Of a DNA stretch of 64,000 bases, positions 42,261 to 54,400 are shown one piece after another. Under the pieces are notes generated by a model that saw only the letters and a list, made by a program, of their open reading frames with translations, had not been told where the DNA came from and made no database searches. This DNA comes from Isochrysis galbana. Its lineage: Eukaryota > Haptophyta > Isochrysidales > Isochrysidaceae. A program made the translations under genes and the position numbers. Location: NCBI GenBank assembly GCA_018136815.1, contig CM030932.1, forward strand, positions 4,998,407 to 5,062,406. Direction: 5' to 3'. Position 1 is the first letter of the stretch. The number at the start of each line of letters is the position of its first letter.

Positions 42261-43823
42261 TTAGCACTGAAAGCACGCACAGCTCAAGGCCTCTTTGGGG
42301 TCGGCGAGGATGCTAAGCATGCTCCGCACTAAGGCTTTGTGGCAATTGGCCATGTCCTTGGTTTCGCCCGGATCGCTAGGTAGGTGATAGAGCTCCGCGA
42401 CGTCGTCCATCGAAGGCACAGCTCTCGTGTCAACACAGTGATGGACTACGACTTTCCAATCGCCCATTCTAGCTGCATAACCGGAAGGAACTGCGGCAAC
42501 TGTAATATTCCTTCCGAAAAATGATGAGCCGACCTCGTGCGCGCTTGCTTCTTCAGCTTCGGTCTTGGCGGTGCGCCAGGTCCAGAACATGTAGCGCGGA
42601 GGCGGCTGCGACTCGCCGCGCAGCGCGGGAACGATCGATCGTCCATCGAGACCATGTCTCTGTGCGGAGGCATCGACACCCACGTCCGAATCCGTTGTGT
42701 ACATATTTGCATCCGCCTTGACTCCCGCAATCTCCATCATGGTGGGGAGCACATCCCAAAAGCTCCATGGCGTCGTCGATCGGCTCCCAGACTGCGTAAC
42801 TCCCGGCCATCGCACAATTGAAGGTGATCGTACACCGCCCTCATACAAGGAGCGCTTGTATCCTCGTAGTCCACCCGATGAGGAGAAGAAATCCACCGAA
42901 TGGCCGCCCTCATTGTGTGGCCCATTGTCGGATGCAAACCACACCACCGTATTGCTGCTGAGCTCTAGCCGGTCGAGCTCGCGGAGGATCTCGCCTATCC
43001 TCGCGTCGAGATACGATACCGAGGCGGCGTGGTCCCGTTCGACTTCGGGCCATGACAACTCCGCGGCATACTGCAAGTCGGACGGCACCGGATTGCCTTC
43101 CTCCGGAGCCCGAGGCCAGCTACCCCAGCCACCGGCGTGGGGCACAGTGTACGAAAGGTACAGGAAGAAAGGCTTTGATGCGGTGCGACCTGTCTCGAGC
43201 CAGCGAAGTGCGGCGGCGGTGAAGATGTCGGTCGTGTAATTGTATGCACTTGGGTTTGCCATGCAGAGGCTTCGCGATTTTGGCTTGGTATTGAGGGGCA
43301 GAGGCAACACAGACGTCTGGTCCGTCACATCGGCCGGGTACATATTGTGCCCGCGGGTCTGAACAGGTTGTCCTAGAAAGCTATCAAAACCGTATAGAGT
43401 CGGCAGACCCCACTCGAGCACGCGCGGCGTCCACGAGGTGCCGCCTTTGGGCGCATCCATAGGCGCGCTCTTCCCAAAGGCAGCCGTCTGGTAGCCGGCT
43501 GCACGCAGGCGCTCCGGCAGAGTGGGCTCGGTGGGCACCCTGACGAAATGACCGCTGTGACGACCCGTGAAGAGTGTAGTTCGTGACGGCGCACATACCG
43601 TGTACCCCGCGTACGCCGCGTCGAACGTCATCGCACCGCGCGCGAAGGCATCGAGGTGTGGCGTTGAGATGTCGCGCACATTGCCGTGCGGCGGCTGGGG
43701 GCTGTGGGGCCGGGCAAATCCGGTCTCTCCCAGCCCGAGATCATCGGCCATGATCCACATCAGATTGGGTCGCGCCGATGCCGCCGCGCAGCACGCGGCG
43801 GGAGGGAGGGGGGAGGAAGCCAT
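42261..43823 (-). CDS. Formylglycine-dependent arylsulfatase (S1-type)
   Basis: 520 residues; ATG 43823 with an in-frame stop 16 codons upstream. After a short Ala/Cys-rich leader the mature fold starts PNLMWIMADDLGLGETGF (metal-binding Asp-Asp). CAPSRTTLFTGRHSG carries the C-x-P-S-R signature whose Cys becomes formylglycine. AAFGKSAPMD supplies the conserved Lys, LSYTVPHAGG the His, and VVWFASDNGPHNEGGH the second Asp-Asn metal pair, followed by FFSSSGGLRGYKRSLYEGGVRSP. All catalytic positions are present. It hydrolyses sulfate esters, plausibly on the same sulfated glycans made by the neighbouring sulfotransferases, and is likely secretory or lysosomal. No transmembrane segment. Divergent to actin. 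Confidence 0.93.
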   Translation of the reverse strand: MASSPLPPAACCAAASARPNLMWIMADDLGLGETGFARPHSPQPPHGNVRDISTPHLDAFARGAMTFDAAYAGYTVCAPSRTTLFTGRHSGHFVRVPTEPTLPERLRAAGYQTAAFGKSAPMDAPKGGTSWTPRVLEWGLPTLYGFDSFLGQPVQTRGHNMYPADVTDQTSVLPLPLNTKPKSRSLCMANPSAYNYTTDIFTAAALRWLETGRTASKPFFLYLSYTVPHAGGWGSWPRAPEEGNPVPSDLQYAAELSWPEVERDHAASVSYLDARIGEILRELDRLELSSNTVVWFASDNGPHNEGGHSVDFFSSSGGLRGYKRSLYEGGVRSPSIVRWPGVTQSGSRSTTPWSFWDVLPTMMEIAGVKADANMYTTDSDVGVDASAQRHGLDGRSIVPALRGESQPPPRYMFWTWRTAKTEAEEASAHEVGSSFFGRNITVAAVPSGYAARMGDWKVVVHHCVDTRAVPSMDDVAELYHLPSDPGETKDMANCHKALVRSMLSILADPKEALSCACFQC

Positions 43824-45802
<1,979 letters not shown>

Positions 45803-46989
45803 ATCCTTCTCAATCCGCCATGCGTGGAACGGTATCGACCTTGCTAGTTCTGCCGCATGCCGCCGCCGCTAATCTCCCCGCCTTGCTGCCGCTCTGCGAC
45901 AGCTTGGTTGTGTGCAGATGTGAAATAGCCTGGGGTGCTTGATCGACTCACTCTTGCGTCCTATACTTGTGTAAAAAAAATTGGCGTGCTAGCCTATACG
46001 TTGCAAGTACACCCTAATCCTACCGTCCACAAACTTTCCGGGGTTTATTGACAAAACTGTATCGTATGATAGGGCGGTCGAACACTGACTTATAACTACT
46101 AACAGGCAGCTGCATTTTTTGACCGGTCTCCGAAGCCCAAGGAAAAAACTCCTGGGTCCTGGCCCTGAAAGCAAAGGTGAAGGAACAAAGGGGGCACGCA
46201 GGGTCAAACTTGTTCCGGCAGGCCGACACAGATAAACACAAGAGGCCTGCCCCACCCCTCCCCCAAACGCGAGACCCGAAGTAGTGTACATGGGCCGACC
46301 CCCCAAAAGGCTCGAAGAAAAAGGAACGAGGGGGGGGCGCAGGAGGGAGAGCGGTGGTAGGGGTACAGGCGTTGGCGTCGGAATCGCGGGAAAGTGTGTG
46401 TCACTAGTAGCTTAGCGGGCATCTTCAAGAATTTTTTTTGGAAGGAACAAGGGGGGGAGAGGGAGCGATGGGACGTAAGGGTGATGTCATTGGGGAGGTA
46501 GCAGATGCACATACCGGGTCCGTAGGCTAGTAGTAGGTAGGCGTTAGTGTTAGTGTTAGCCGAGAACCAGAATCTTCAGATGTTTTATTTTTATTTTGCT
46601 TCTTTGCAATTTCAGCAATATAGCACGTAGCGAATGGATGGGCGTCGTCGGGAGAAGGGTCGTCGTCGGAGCAAGAAAGGCGCCGTCGAGGAAAATGCCG
46701 TCGGGGAGAAGGGCCCTCGGGCGAGAAGGAGAAAGGTATTCGTCGTAGTCGGAAAACGATAAGCGTTGATTCTCTGAAAGAACGCCTTGCGGCAATGATG
46801 TTGGCCTTATAACCTTCTGATTTAGCAATATCAAGCACACTACGCGAATGATTAAGGTTGTTTGACAAGAAATCGACTCTGGAGGGCATCATGATCTATT
46901 GTCAGTTGTCAGAGTCTAGAGTCTGGTATGGGGACACGAGGGCTTACGCAATGGTAATAACTCGCTTGCACTCGTACGGCAAAGTCAAC
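45803..46989. other. Intergenic with repeat F copy
   Basis: Repeat F lies at 46055-46170. A minus-strand open frame of 121 codons (46892-46527) is Lys/Arg/Ser-rich without a domain and is not called. Confidence 0.5.
46055..46170 (+). repeat. Dispersed repeat F, copy 2
   Basis: Same order of blocks as 25640-25780. Confidence 0.7.
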
Positions 46990-48975
46990 TCACAGCACTT
47001 TCGTTTGCTTCTTTCCAACCCTCTCTTTGCAGCGCGCACGGCCCTTGTTACTGTTGGTCGAGGAGCTGTAGGTGGCAATCTGCTGCGGCGAGTCAATGAG
47101 CGGTTGGTTATACGACAACCCCCCAATCTTCTTCTCGTTTGCAGCACCCTTCTTCTTGTGTAGCAAGTCCCGTGGTGGGCGGATGGCGCAAGCATGCACT
47201 AGCTTATCCAGGTAATGGTTGAGCAAGACAATCGAGTGCGACGCAAATAGAACAACTGGTCCCAATGACACGGGAATCACGGGAGCATCGAACTCATCAG
47301 CTACTCGCGCCACCATGGCCTCGTCCTCGGGCATGAGGCCACGATCATCTCCGAGAACAACGACAACACCGCCAGCATTTGCAGGGGCCTTGGTGGGAGC
47401 GAAACGCCCAGATGGTGCAGGGTCAATACCGGCTGAGCCAACAATTTCAGCGAGCCGGGGGCAGACGTCATCAATATGCTGGCCTCGGGCGTGGAGCATC
47501 AACACAGCCATTTTCCCTTCACGGCCTTGCAGAGCCTCCCGGAGTGAATCTTGCACAGTGCCCGCACGTCGAACGAACCCTCGCCTGTCCGAGGCAGAGT
47601 AGCGCGATGCATCAACAATACGCGCACCCTCGTCGCCAAGAACGGTCGCTCCATGGCGCTCTCCGTGCGGATCGCCGTTTGAACCATACGCCACACCATC
47701 AGATGCATCCATCGGCTGGATTGCATATTTGATTTGCCGAGCTATCGAAAGATCGTCGGGCTGAAGTCGGCGAATGCAACAGCCTCGCACCTAGGATAGA
47801 GGAGGAACGCGAACGAGGCTTAAGCATGTGTGGATGAGGCAAGGCACCATACTGGCGATGCATGCTTGATGTGACAAGGAGTGTAGCTTGGTGAATGTTT
47901 TGAGCTGAGTGGAGAGCGGGGCCGTTTTCAAAGCATGCGTGCCACATGCCGCTTTCGCCCACGATGTGGCATCAAAACGTGGGGGGTCAGCTCCTCGGAC
48001 ACCTACCTCCATCCTTACGCTTTGTTCCTTGAAGCACAACGTCATCATTGCATTGCCACGCAAGGACTGGGACCTAGATATGGCTGCGGACAAACAGGAC
48101 GTCGCAACATCCATCCTACCGTCTCGGGGCTCATTCTCATTGAAGTCCGTCCTTCCTAGCCGTAATGGAAGAATAAAATGGCGAGTGAAGCAACCAGGTG
48201 AACCGCAAAACAGGTACTCCTCTCCAGCTTGCCATCCGTACGTGCATGTATTGGCTACGTGGTCCTTGCTGCCACAATGCGTACAACTATCAATGCCAAT
48301 GGATGCTGCACTCACAGCTGGCACAAGCAGCTGTGGTTGATCAACCCGCGGGGCGTCATCTTTGGCTGCACTCGCCATCAAGCGGGCTGGCATGCTCTCG
48401 GACCCACTCCCAATTTTCTTTGGACAATGCTTGGCAATGTGGCCGACTCCACCGCAGTGCCGGCATTCACGAGAGGGGCAAGTCCGTCCTAAATGCCCCA
48501 TCTCGCCACATACGTTGCACGGCCCGACGTTGGCTTTCCAGCCAAGGTTCCTCGCGTTTGCCGCGGCGTGCTCTCCGGAGCCTGTCTTCGCAGATGCCTC
48601 GTCAGCCATCCTAGTTGGCTGTGACGACTTGTCGGATGGGACTGGCGGCGCTGTCAAGGCTGACCGGACCTTGTCTGAACCTTTGAGCGCCGCCGGATCC
48701 CTTGGCAGTGCCTGCGATGTGGACGGTGACGGGTGGGCTGGACTCGACCCGTGGCTAGGTTTCGAGTTGCGCTCTGCTTTATTCACCGCGATGCCACGCT
48801 GCTGGTTGGGCTGCGCGGCCAGGTCAGCTTTGGCCGACTTGCTTTCATCCCGCTGAAATGGCGCTGCGGCTGCGGGCTCCTCGCCAGACAGCCCCAGCTG
48901 CAGCTTTCGCTTCATCGCCGCGCGCTTCGCCGGCGAAAGCCTCGCCTTCTTCTTGGCAGGTGCGAAATCCTGCAT
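46990..48975 (-). CDS. CCHC zinc-knuckle protein fused to a TrmY-like SPOUT RNA methyltransferase, two exons
   Basis: Exon 1 runs 48975-48007 and exon 2 runs 47790-46990. The 216-nt intron (47791-48006) has donor GAG|GTAGGT and acceptor TCCTAG|GTG; splicing gives SVRME|VRGCCIRRLQPDDLS in phase, 589 residues. The N-terminus is Lys/Ala/Ser-rich, followed by three CX2CX4HX4C knuckles: CNVCGEMGHLGRTC, CRHCGGVGHIAKHC and CTHCGSKDHVANTC. The second half follows the TrmY/DUF358 pattern: RTDFNENEPRDGRMDVATSC near the start, VVVVLGDDRGLMPEDE (the SPOUT knot GDH.GL.EEE motif) and VSLGPVVLFASHSIVLLNHY. Archaeal TrmY methylates N1 of pseudouridine-54 in tRNA; eukaryotic targets are not established. The knuckles probably bind RNA. 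Translation through the intron gives a false stop at 47791. Confidence 0.8.
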
Positions 48976-49984
48976 GAGCGTCGATGCGAGTCAGCGTGAG
49001 AGCAGTCGCAGCAGCAGTGGCAGCAGAGGCGGCGGGGCCACGAGAGGTGAGAGCGCGCGCCACGGGAAGCCGCCGACCACCGGCCTCCACGATGAACGCA
49101 AGTCCTCTCTCTCTCACGTGACGAGAAATTTTGTTGTCCATCTATTTCTTGCTCGTTCACCCCTATAACTATAAGGTAGTACTAATGTTAGCCCGGTCAC
49201 TCACTATGGGTGTGCGGAGGGCACCAGCTACTATGGGTAAATGAAGGGCTAAATAAGCTCCTTATAAGTTCCGGTAGGTTGGATCAGCAAAAAAATTGGG
49301 GTTTTTCCGGCGAAATTTTCGAAAAATACCGAATTTCAGACCTTAGGAGTAGCTAGGAGACGCGGTGATGCGTGATGCGCGAAATACAGTCGGGCCCCCT
49401 CCGGTATATTTTTACTGAGGCCCTTCATGCGAGACACAAACATGGAATGACGAGAAAGTTTTTGACTCCAACTCACTAAGTCCACAAGGCGTGGTTCTAT
49501 GCACACTGGACCATAAGTCAAACTCGTAATTTTGTACTTCAAACGAGCCTCAGCCGGAGATCATAAACCACATTTTATGATCTCGGAACGGGCGCAAAGT
49601 GCACAATGGCATCGACAATGTCAAGAAGTGGGAAACACCGTCCATTCGCTAATCTGGGTACTAGAAAGCACCAGCTGCAAGACTTCAATCAACTACAGCA
49701 AGCCCAGGCCGACACAACCACCTACCACCTACAACCGACTTACTACCGCCGCCATGCTAGCTAGCTACGTTCTACGTTCCCGCTGCGCCGGAGCCGCCGC
49801 ACACCACCACGAAAGCGAACGCGCTGGGGCACTAGGAGCGTGCGGAGCGCCGGCGCTTCTCCGATCCTTGCTCGCGGCTGCCGCGTCGCTCCTCAAAGTC
49901 GCGTTCCGTCAAAAGAGGACCACAATCTGTTTTCTTTTTAGTTATGAACAACAGTGGTACAAAACAAAGCTAATCGCCGTATAC
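48976..49984. other. Intergenic, no gene seen
   Basis: Contains the 22-base word shared with about 33245 (here 49897-49920) immediately before the family B leader; otherwise nothing recognisable. Confidence 0.45.
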
Positions 49985-50568
49985 GAGATGTGCATAGAAA
50001 CTTTTTTTTAACATAAAGTCGCCGTATACGAGATGTTTCGTTTACGCAGCACATGTGATTACTTGCAATCATTGAGCACGCCGTGCGTATGCGCATCGAC
50101 TTCCCCCTCGCGAGGGCGCCGTGCGTGCGCATAGAAACTTTTTTCCCTAAGACCCACATTAACGTAAAGTAGCCATATACGAGACGTTTCGTTTGCGCAG
50201 CACGTGTGATTGCTTGCAATCATTGTGCACGCCGTGCGTATGCACATCGGCTCCCCCCCCCCGCGGGGCGCCGTGCGTGCGCATAGCAACTTCCAGGAAG
50301 GTGCACGCCGTGCGTTCACTCTTTCCGCGGGGGGACTCTGGACGCAGAGGCGTTCGGGAACCGCGGGGGCACCCCTGGGGCCGGGGAAAATATTACCGTA
50401 TATTGCGAAAACACTAACGTAAACAATCGATAGGTCTTGGGGTCTCTCCCCCGGGTCCCCTCCTCCCCCTCTCATCGACCTACCAGAGAGAGACGGCTCC
50501 TATTGCCTGCCTCCCTCCTCCCTCCTCGCTCACCCTCCAGCTCTCTCCTCGCCCTCGTCTTCCTCACG
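49985..50568 (+). repeat. Family B LTR/5' leader with tandem repeats
   Basis: Two ~160-bp units (about 50010-50165 and 50166-50300): CGTATACGAGA(T/C)GTTTCGTTT(A/G)CGCAGCAC(A/G)TGTGATT, GCTTGCAATCATT, GCACGCCGTGCGTATG, then GCGCCGTGCGTGCGCATAG. A shared leader then runs to the gag ATG at 50569. Homologous to 3060-3650 in opposite orientation. LTR boundaries were not found and no 3' copy of this type lies downstream. Confidence 0.65.
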
Positions 50569-51411
50569 ATGGTGACGACTCGGCGCGCATCGGTACGGTC
50601 CTCCGTCCTCTCCTCTCGTGCTCCTGCTCGCTGGTTTCGTTCGACTCGCTCGACACAGCCACCTGTCGACTGGACGCCGAGCGCAAGCGCTGCTCGCACG
50701 ACTCGTTCCTCTTCCTGCTCCAAGGGCGCGGCGGAGGAGGCGGATCCTGTTCGCGTTCCTGATGCCGAGGAGGAGGCCCTTTCCCCGACCGATGAGGCCA
50801 CCACCACCACCACCGACGAGGACTCCGGGCCTGTGGGAGGAGAAGAGGAGAACGAGGACTGTGACAATCGTCGGGCTCCGCCTCCGCCTACGAATTACTC
50901 CGCATCGTCTCCGTTACCGGACGCACTTCTTGACCGTCCCCTCGGCAAAAGCACGTCTTCCCGTCGCCAATGTGATCCCCCTCCGAACGGCCTTGGGCTT
51001 CCGGCCGATTCGGGCCTCTCGGAATGGGATCCAGGTAGCTGGTCTCGAGCGCGAGCCCGCTTCTGGCAAATCTCTCGTTACGCGGGTCACCCGGCCCTTC
51101 GCGCTGCGCTCACGCGCTGCCGTCCCTCGGATGCCACCATGACGGCGCCGCGTCTCGACGACTTAGACCGCGACGTCAAGGAGTGGACCGACGCCAACGG
51201 CTGCGCGTACTGCGCCTTTCGTCCCCGGGCTCCATCTGGTACGCCCGAGGCAGACTTGTGGAAGTATGGCACGGGCGACGGAGCTCATAACCCCGTCGTT
51301 TGCCAACCATACATTCGTTTTCTCTGCGAAGGCGGCAGTGGCGAGTGTGGTAACGACCCAGAAGTCCACCGCCGCCTCCGCACGATGGTTGTTCTCCGTC
51401 CGGCCCAGTAG
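50569..51411 (+). CDS. Family B retroelement Gag
   Basis: ATG 50569 to TAG 51409-51411, 280 residues. The N-terminus is Arg/Ser-rich, then acidic, then disordered. The C-terminal ~120 residues look folded (PGSWSRARARFWQISRYAGH, LDDLDRDVKEWTDANGCAYC) and contain paired cysteines (GCAYC, VVCQPYIRFLC, GECGND) that are not a canonical CCHC knuckle. The next ORF is in the same frame with no other stop for more than 6.5 kb, so Gag-Pol could be made by UAG readthrough. Copy 2 at 2690-2971 supports the start. Confidence 0.75.
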   Translation: MVTTRRASVRSSVLSSRAPARWFRSTRSTQPPVDWTPSASAARTTRSSSCSKGAAEEADPVRVPDAEEEALSPTDEATTTTTDEDSGPVGGEEENEDCDNRRAPPPPTNYSASSPLPDALLDRPLGKSTSSRRQCDPPPNGLGLPADSGLSEWDPGSWSRARARFWQISRYAGHPALRAALTRCRPSDATMTAPRLDDLDRDVKEWTDANGCAYCAFRPRAPSGTPEADLWKYGTGDGAHNPVVCQPYIRFLCEGGSGECGNDPEVHRRLRTMVVLRPAQ

Positions 51412-54400
51412 GTCGCCGGCGGGGCCCACGTCCGCGCTGTTACCCCGCTACCAGTCCAGGGTAGTGGGCCTGAACGCCACCCACCAAAAGATCGTATTAC
51501 GCTACGGCCGAGTACTTCTACGGCCTCCAACCGGTACCCCAAGATTCCCCAAGTTCCAGACAAGCCCTGCCACCTCCATCCCCCTCTTTCTCCTGCCTCC
51601 TCGCCGATTGCCCCTATTTCTCCCAATGCCGATGATTCCATCCTGATTCTCGATATCACGCACGAGTCCTCAAAACCAAGTCAACCGTCACCGCCTCTCT
51701 ATCAACTCAAGCCGCTCAACCGCTACCCCCCGCCACTCCTCAAGCATCCCCAGTCCAAGACCTCACGGTCTGCGAAAATCCAGCCGCCGCAGGCCCAATC
51801 CAACCTTCAATCCTTCAAATCAAATTTCGCATGTCCGAGCCACAAAACGTCTCCCGAGTACGAGTCCGAGTCCAAGTCACGTTCAGAATTACCCTCTTCG
51901 TCTTACGCCACCGCGAGCCCATCTACGAGTCTGAGCCCAGTCCAGTCATCACCGGTATCACCAGTCTCCATTACTACGACGATGGAGGCGCAGTTCTCCG
52001 GTTCTTCCCCACTTTCTTTCGAGTCCGAGTCCAAGCCTGTTTTGAGCAAACCCCGTTCTGAGCCATCCGAGTCCGAGTCCGAGTCCGAGTCCGAGTTTAC
52101 AACGTCACCGAGTCCTACCACGCGGTCGACCGCAGGATTAACGGAGCTCCAGCCACTCACTGAGCCTCCGACGACCACTCCTTCCGCGGGAGTGTTCACC
52201 TTCGGTCCTCCGCGCCCCGAGTCTGAGTCATTTGGAATCTCCGGTCACTTCCAGAATTCCAACCACAACCGAGCCCCGTTTCACGAGCCACCGCGTATCG
52301 AGTCCAAACACAAGCTGACGCCGAAGCCCTCGACGACAGCCACTGTGTCCTTGTCCGAGCCACCGTTCCGAGTCTCGCCGCAGCCGGCCTGCCACTCCAG
52401 CAGGCTGCACGCCGCCGAGCCGATCCCTTCCGTTTCCGTTCCGAGTCCGAGTCCAATCGCACAAGACAGTGCATCCCGAGCCCGCGTAATCAAGCCCGTC
52501 ACCGAGTCCGAGATTTCGGCCGCACCGAGCCAACCGGTGCTGGCCACCGTGCCCCTATTGTCATCACAAGCTTCAGCTTCGTCCTCACCGACGGTTGCGA
52601 CGCCAGGGGGCTTCACCTTTGAGCCGGCCCCGTCCGTTCCCATTTCGAAAGTTAGCCCTGTTATTGGCGTCCAGCACGCCAGAAACGACGAGTCCGAGTC
52701 CGAGTACAAATTAACGTCACCGCGGAGTCCGCGGTCGACCACCGGCGTTCCCACGCCACCCCATCAACCGAGAGCCCTGGAGGAGCTTGAACAGCCGTCT
52801 CCTAGCCCCTCTCAAGTCGCCGAGTCTTCCGAATTCGAGTCTGAATCCACCGTAATTTCAGCGGTCCATCCACCCGCTAGCCCGAGCCAAGTCCTCCGAA
52901 GAATGCTTCGCATTGCAGAACCTCTTCGGCCACTACCCACGCCAGCCGCTGCCGCAGAGCCACCACCCTGGCCCCAGCCTTCCCCGCAGCCGGCTTCTAC
53001 GACAGCCACGTCCCTTCTTTCGCCGGCGCCGACCCCGCCGACGACAGAATGCAACGACGTCTCCTCTTCCGACGTGACCATGGAGAGTGACCACAACTCC
53101 TCTGCACGTCGAGGAACGGCGGCCTCCCAAACCGAGCTTCTACGCCCATTGAGCCAGCCCAACCGAGTCCCTGAGCCATGTCCTTCATGTCTCTCACCGG
53201 TGGTCTCGCGGCCGCGGCGTCCGTCGCCGCCGTCCGACACCCCACTTCTCCGAGTTTCTTCGTCAATCCCGTCCTCCGAGCCCGTCTCTACGTCGTCGAT
53301 ATCCGAGTCTTCTTCCATTCGTCCTACGTCGCTGCGGCCACCGGTCGCCGCCTCCGAGCACTGCCTGCCTCTCGATACCACTGCCACCACCATCATGCGC
53401 GTGGCAGCGATCAATGCGTCCGCGATCCAGTCCTTCGATTCCTCTCAAAACAACTCCGATGTCGGCACCCGTGATGATACCCCGTCACCCGCTCTCCACG
53501 CTCTCGCCTCTCTTCGTGCACGAGCGAGCGGCTCTGCGGTGGTATTACCTCGGCACCTCACGGAGGCAGCCCAAGAGCTTCGCCGGCCTCGCAATGGCAC
53601 CCTAGCCTCGCCTGCCGCCGCGCTACCCAAGCACTTCGATGAGCTTTGCGCTGAGCTCACGAAGATGAATCAACGAGTCCAAGACGGGCTGACGTCTGGC
53701 TGTCACGCACCACGCGTTCTCGTCGTTGGCGAGACGAGCGGCGTCGTCTCCTCCATGTTCCTACTCGCCGGTGCTGATGTAGCTACGTGCGATTTGTATC
53801 CTTCCGAGATCGATTACGTGCCCCACTTCCAAGGCGACGCGCTTCATGTCCAAAACCTAGGTTGGGACCTAGTCATCGCCCACCCGCCCTGCACGTACCT
53901 CTCCGCTGTCAGCAGTCAATGGCTCTCCCAAGAACCCGGACGTCGTGCCGCTCTTGAGTCGGCCGCTCGCGTCTTCAAGTCAATGGCCTCCGCCACTGCT
54001 CCGTTTGTAGCGGTCGAGAACCCTCGGATGCATGCGGAAGCTCGCCGTTTAGTCGGGGGGTTGACCCCGACCCAATTCGTCCAACCCTGGGAGCACGGCA
54101 CTGGACACCAGAAAGCCACCGGGTTGTACCTCACCAAAGGGCTGCCGCCCCTCCAGCCAACTTGCGTCGTGGATGGCCGTGAGTCGGCCATGGCTAACCT
54201 CTCTCCTTCACCGCACCGTGGCGCTCTTCGCAGCCGCACCTACGTCGGTGTAGCTGGAGCGATGGCGATCCATTGGATGCCGGTTCTTCTTCGACATTTG
54301 AGCCAACAGCGAGACCAGACGTCGACGAAGAAATTGTCCGCGTTAGAGCTACTCGCTTGCGCGCGGTGCAGCCTATTGGACCGGCCTTCACTTAGCTCGA

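Noticed and set aside
52196..53414. Several 90-200 codon minus-strand frames opposite Pol
   Set aside because: Antisense of the Ser/Pro/Glu-rich disordered region; GAGTCC-type repeats keep other frames open.
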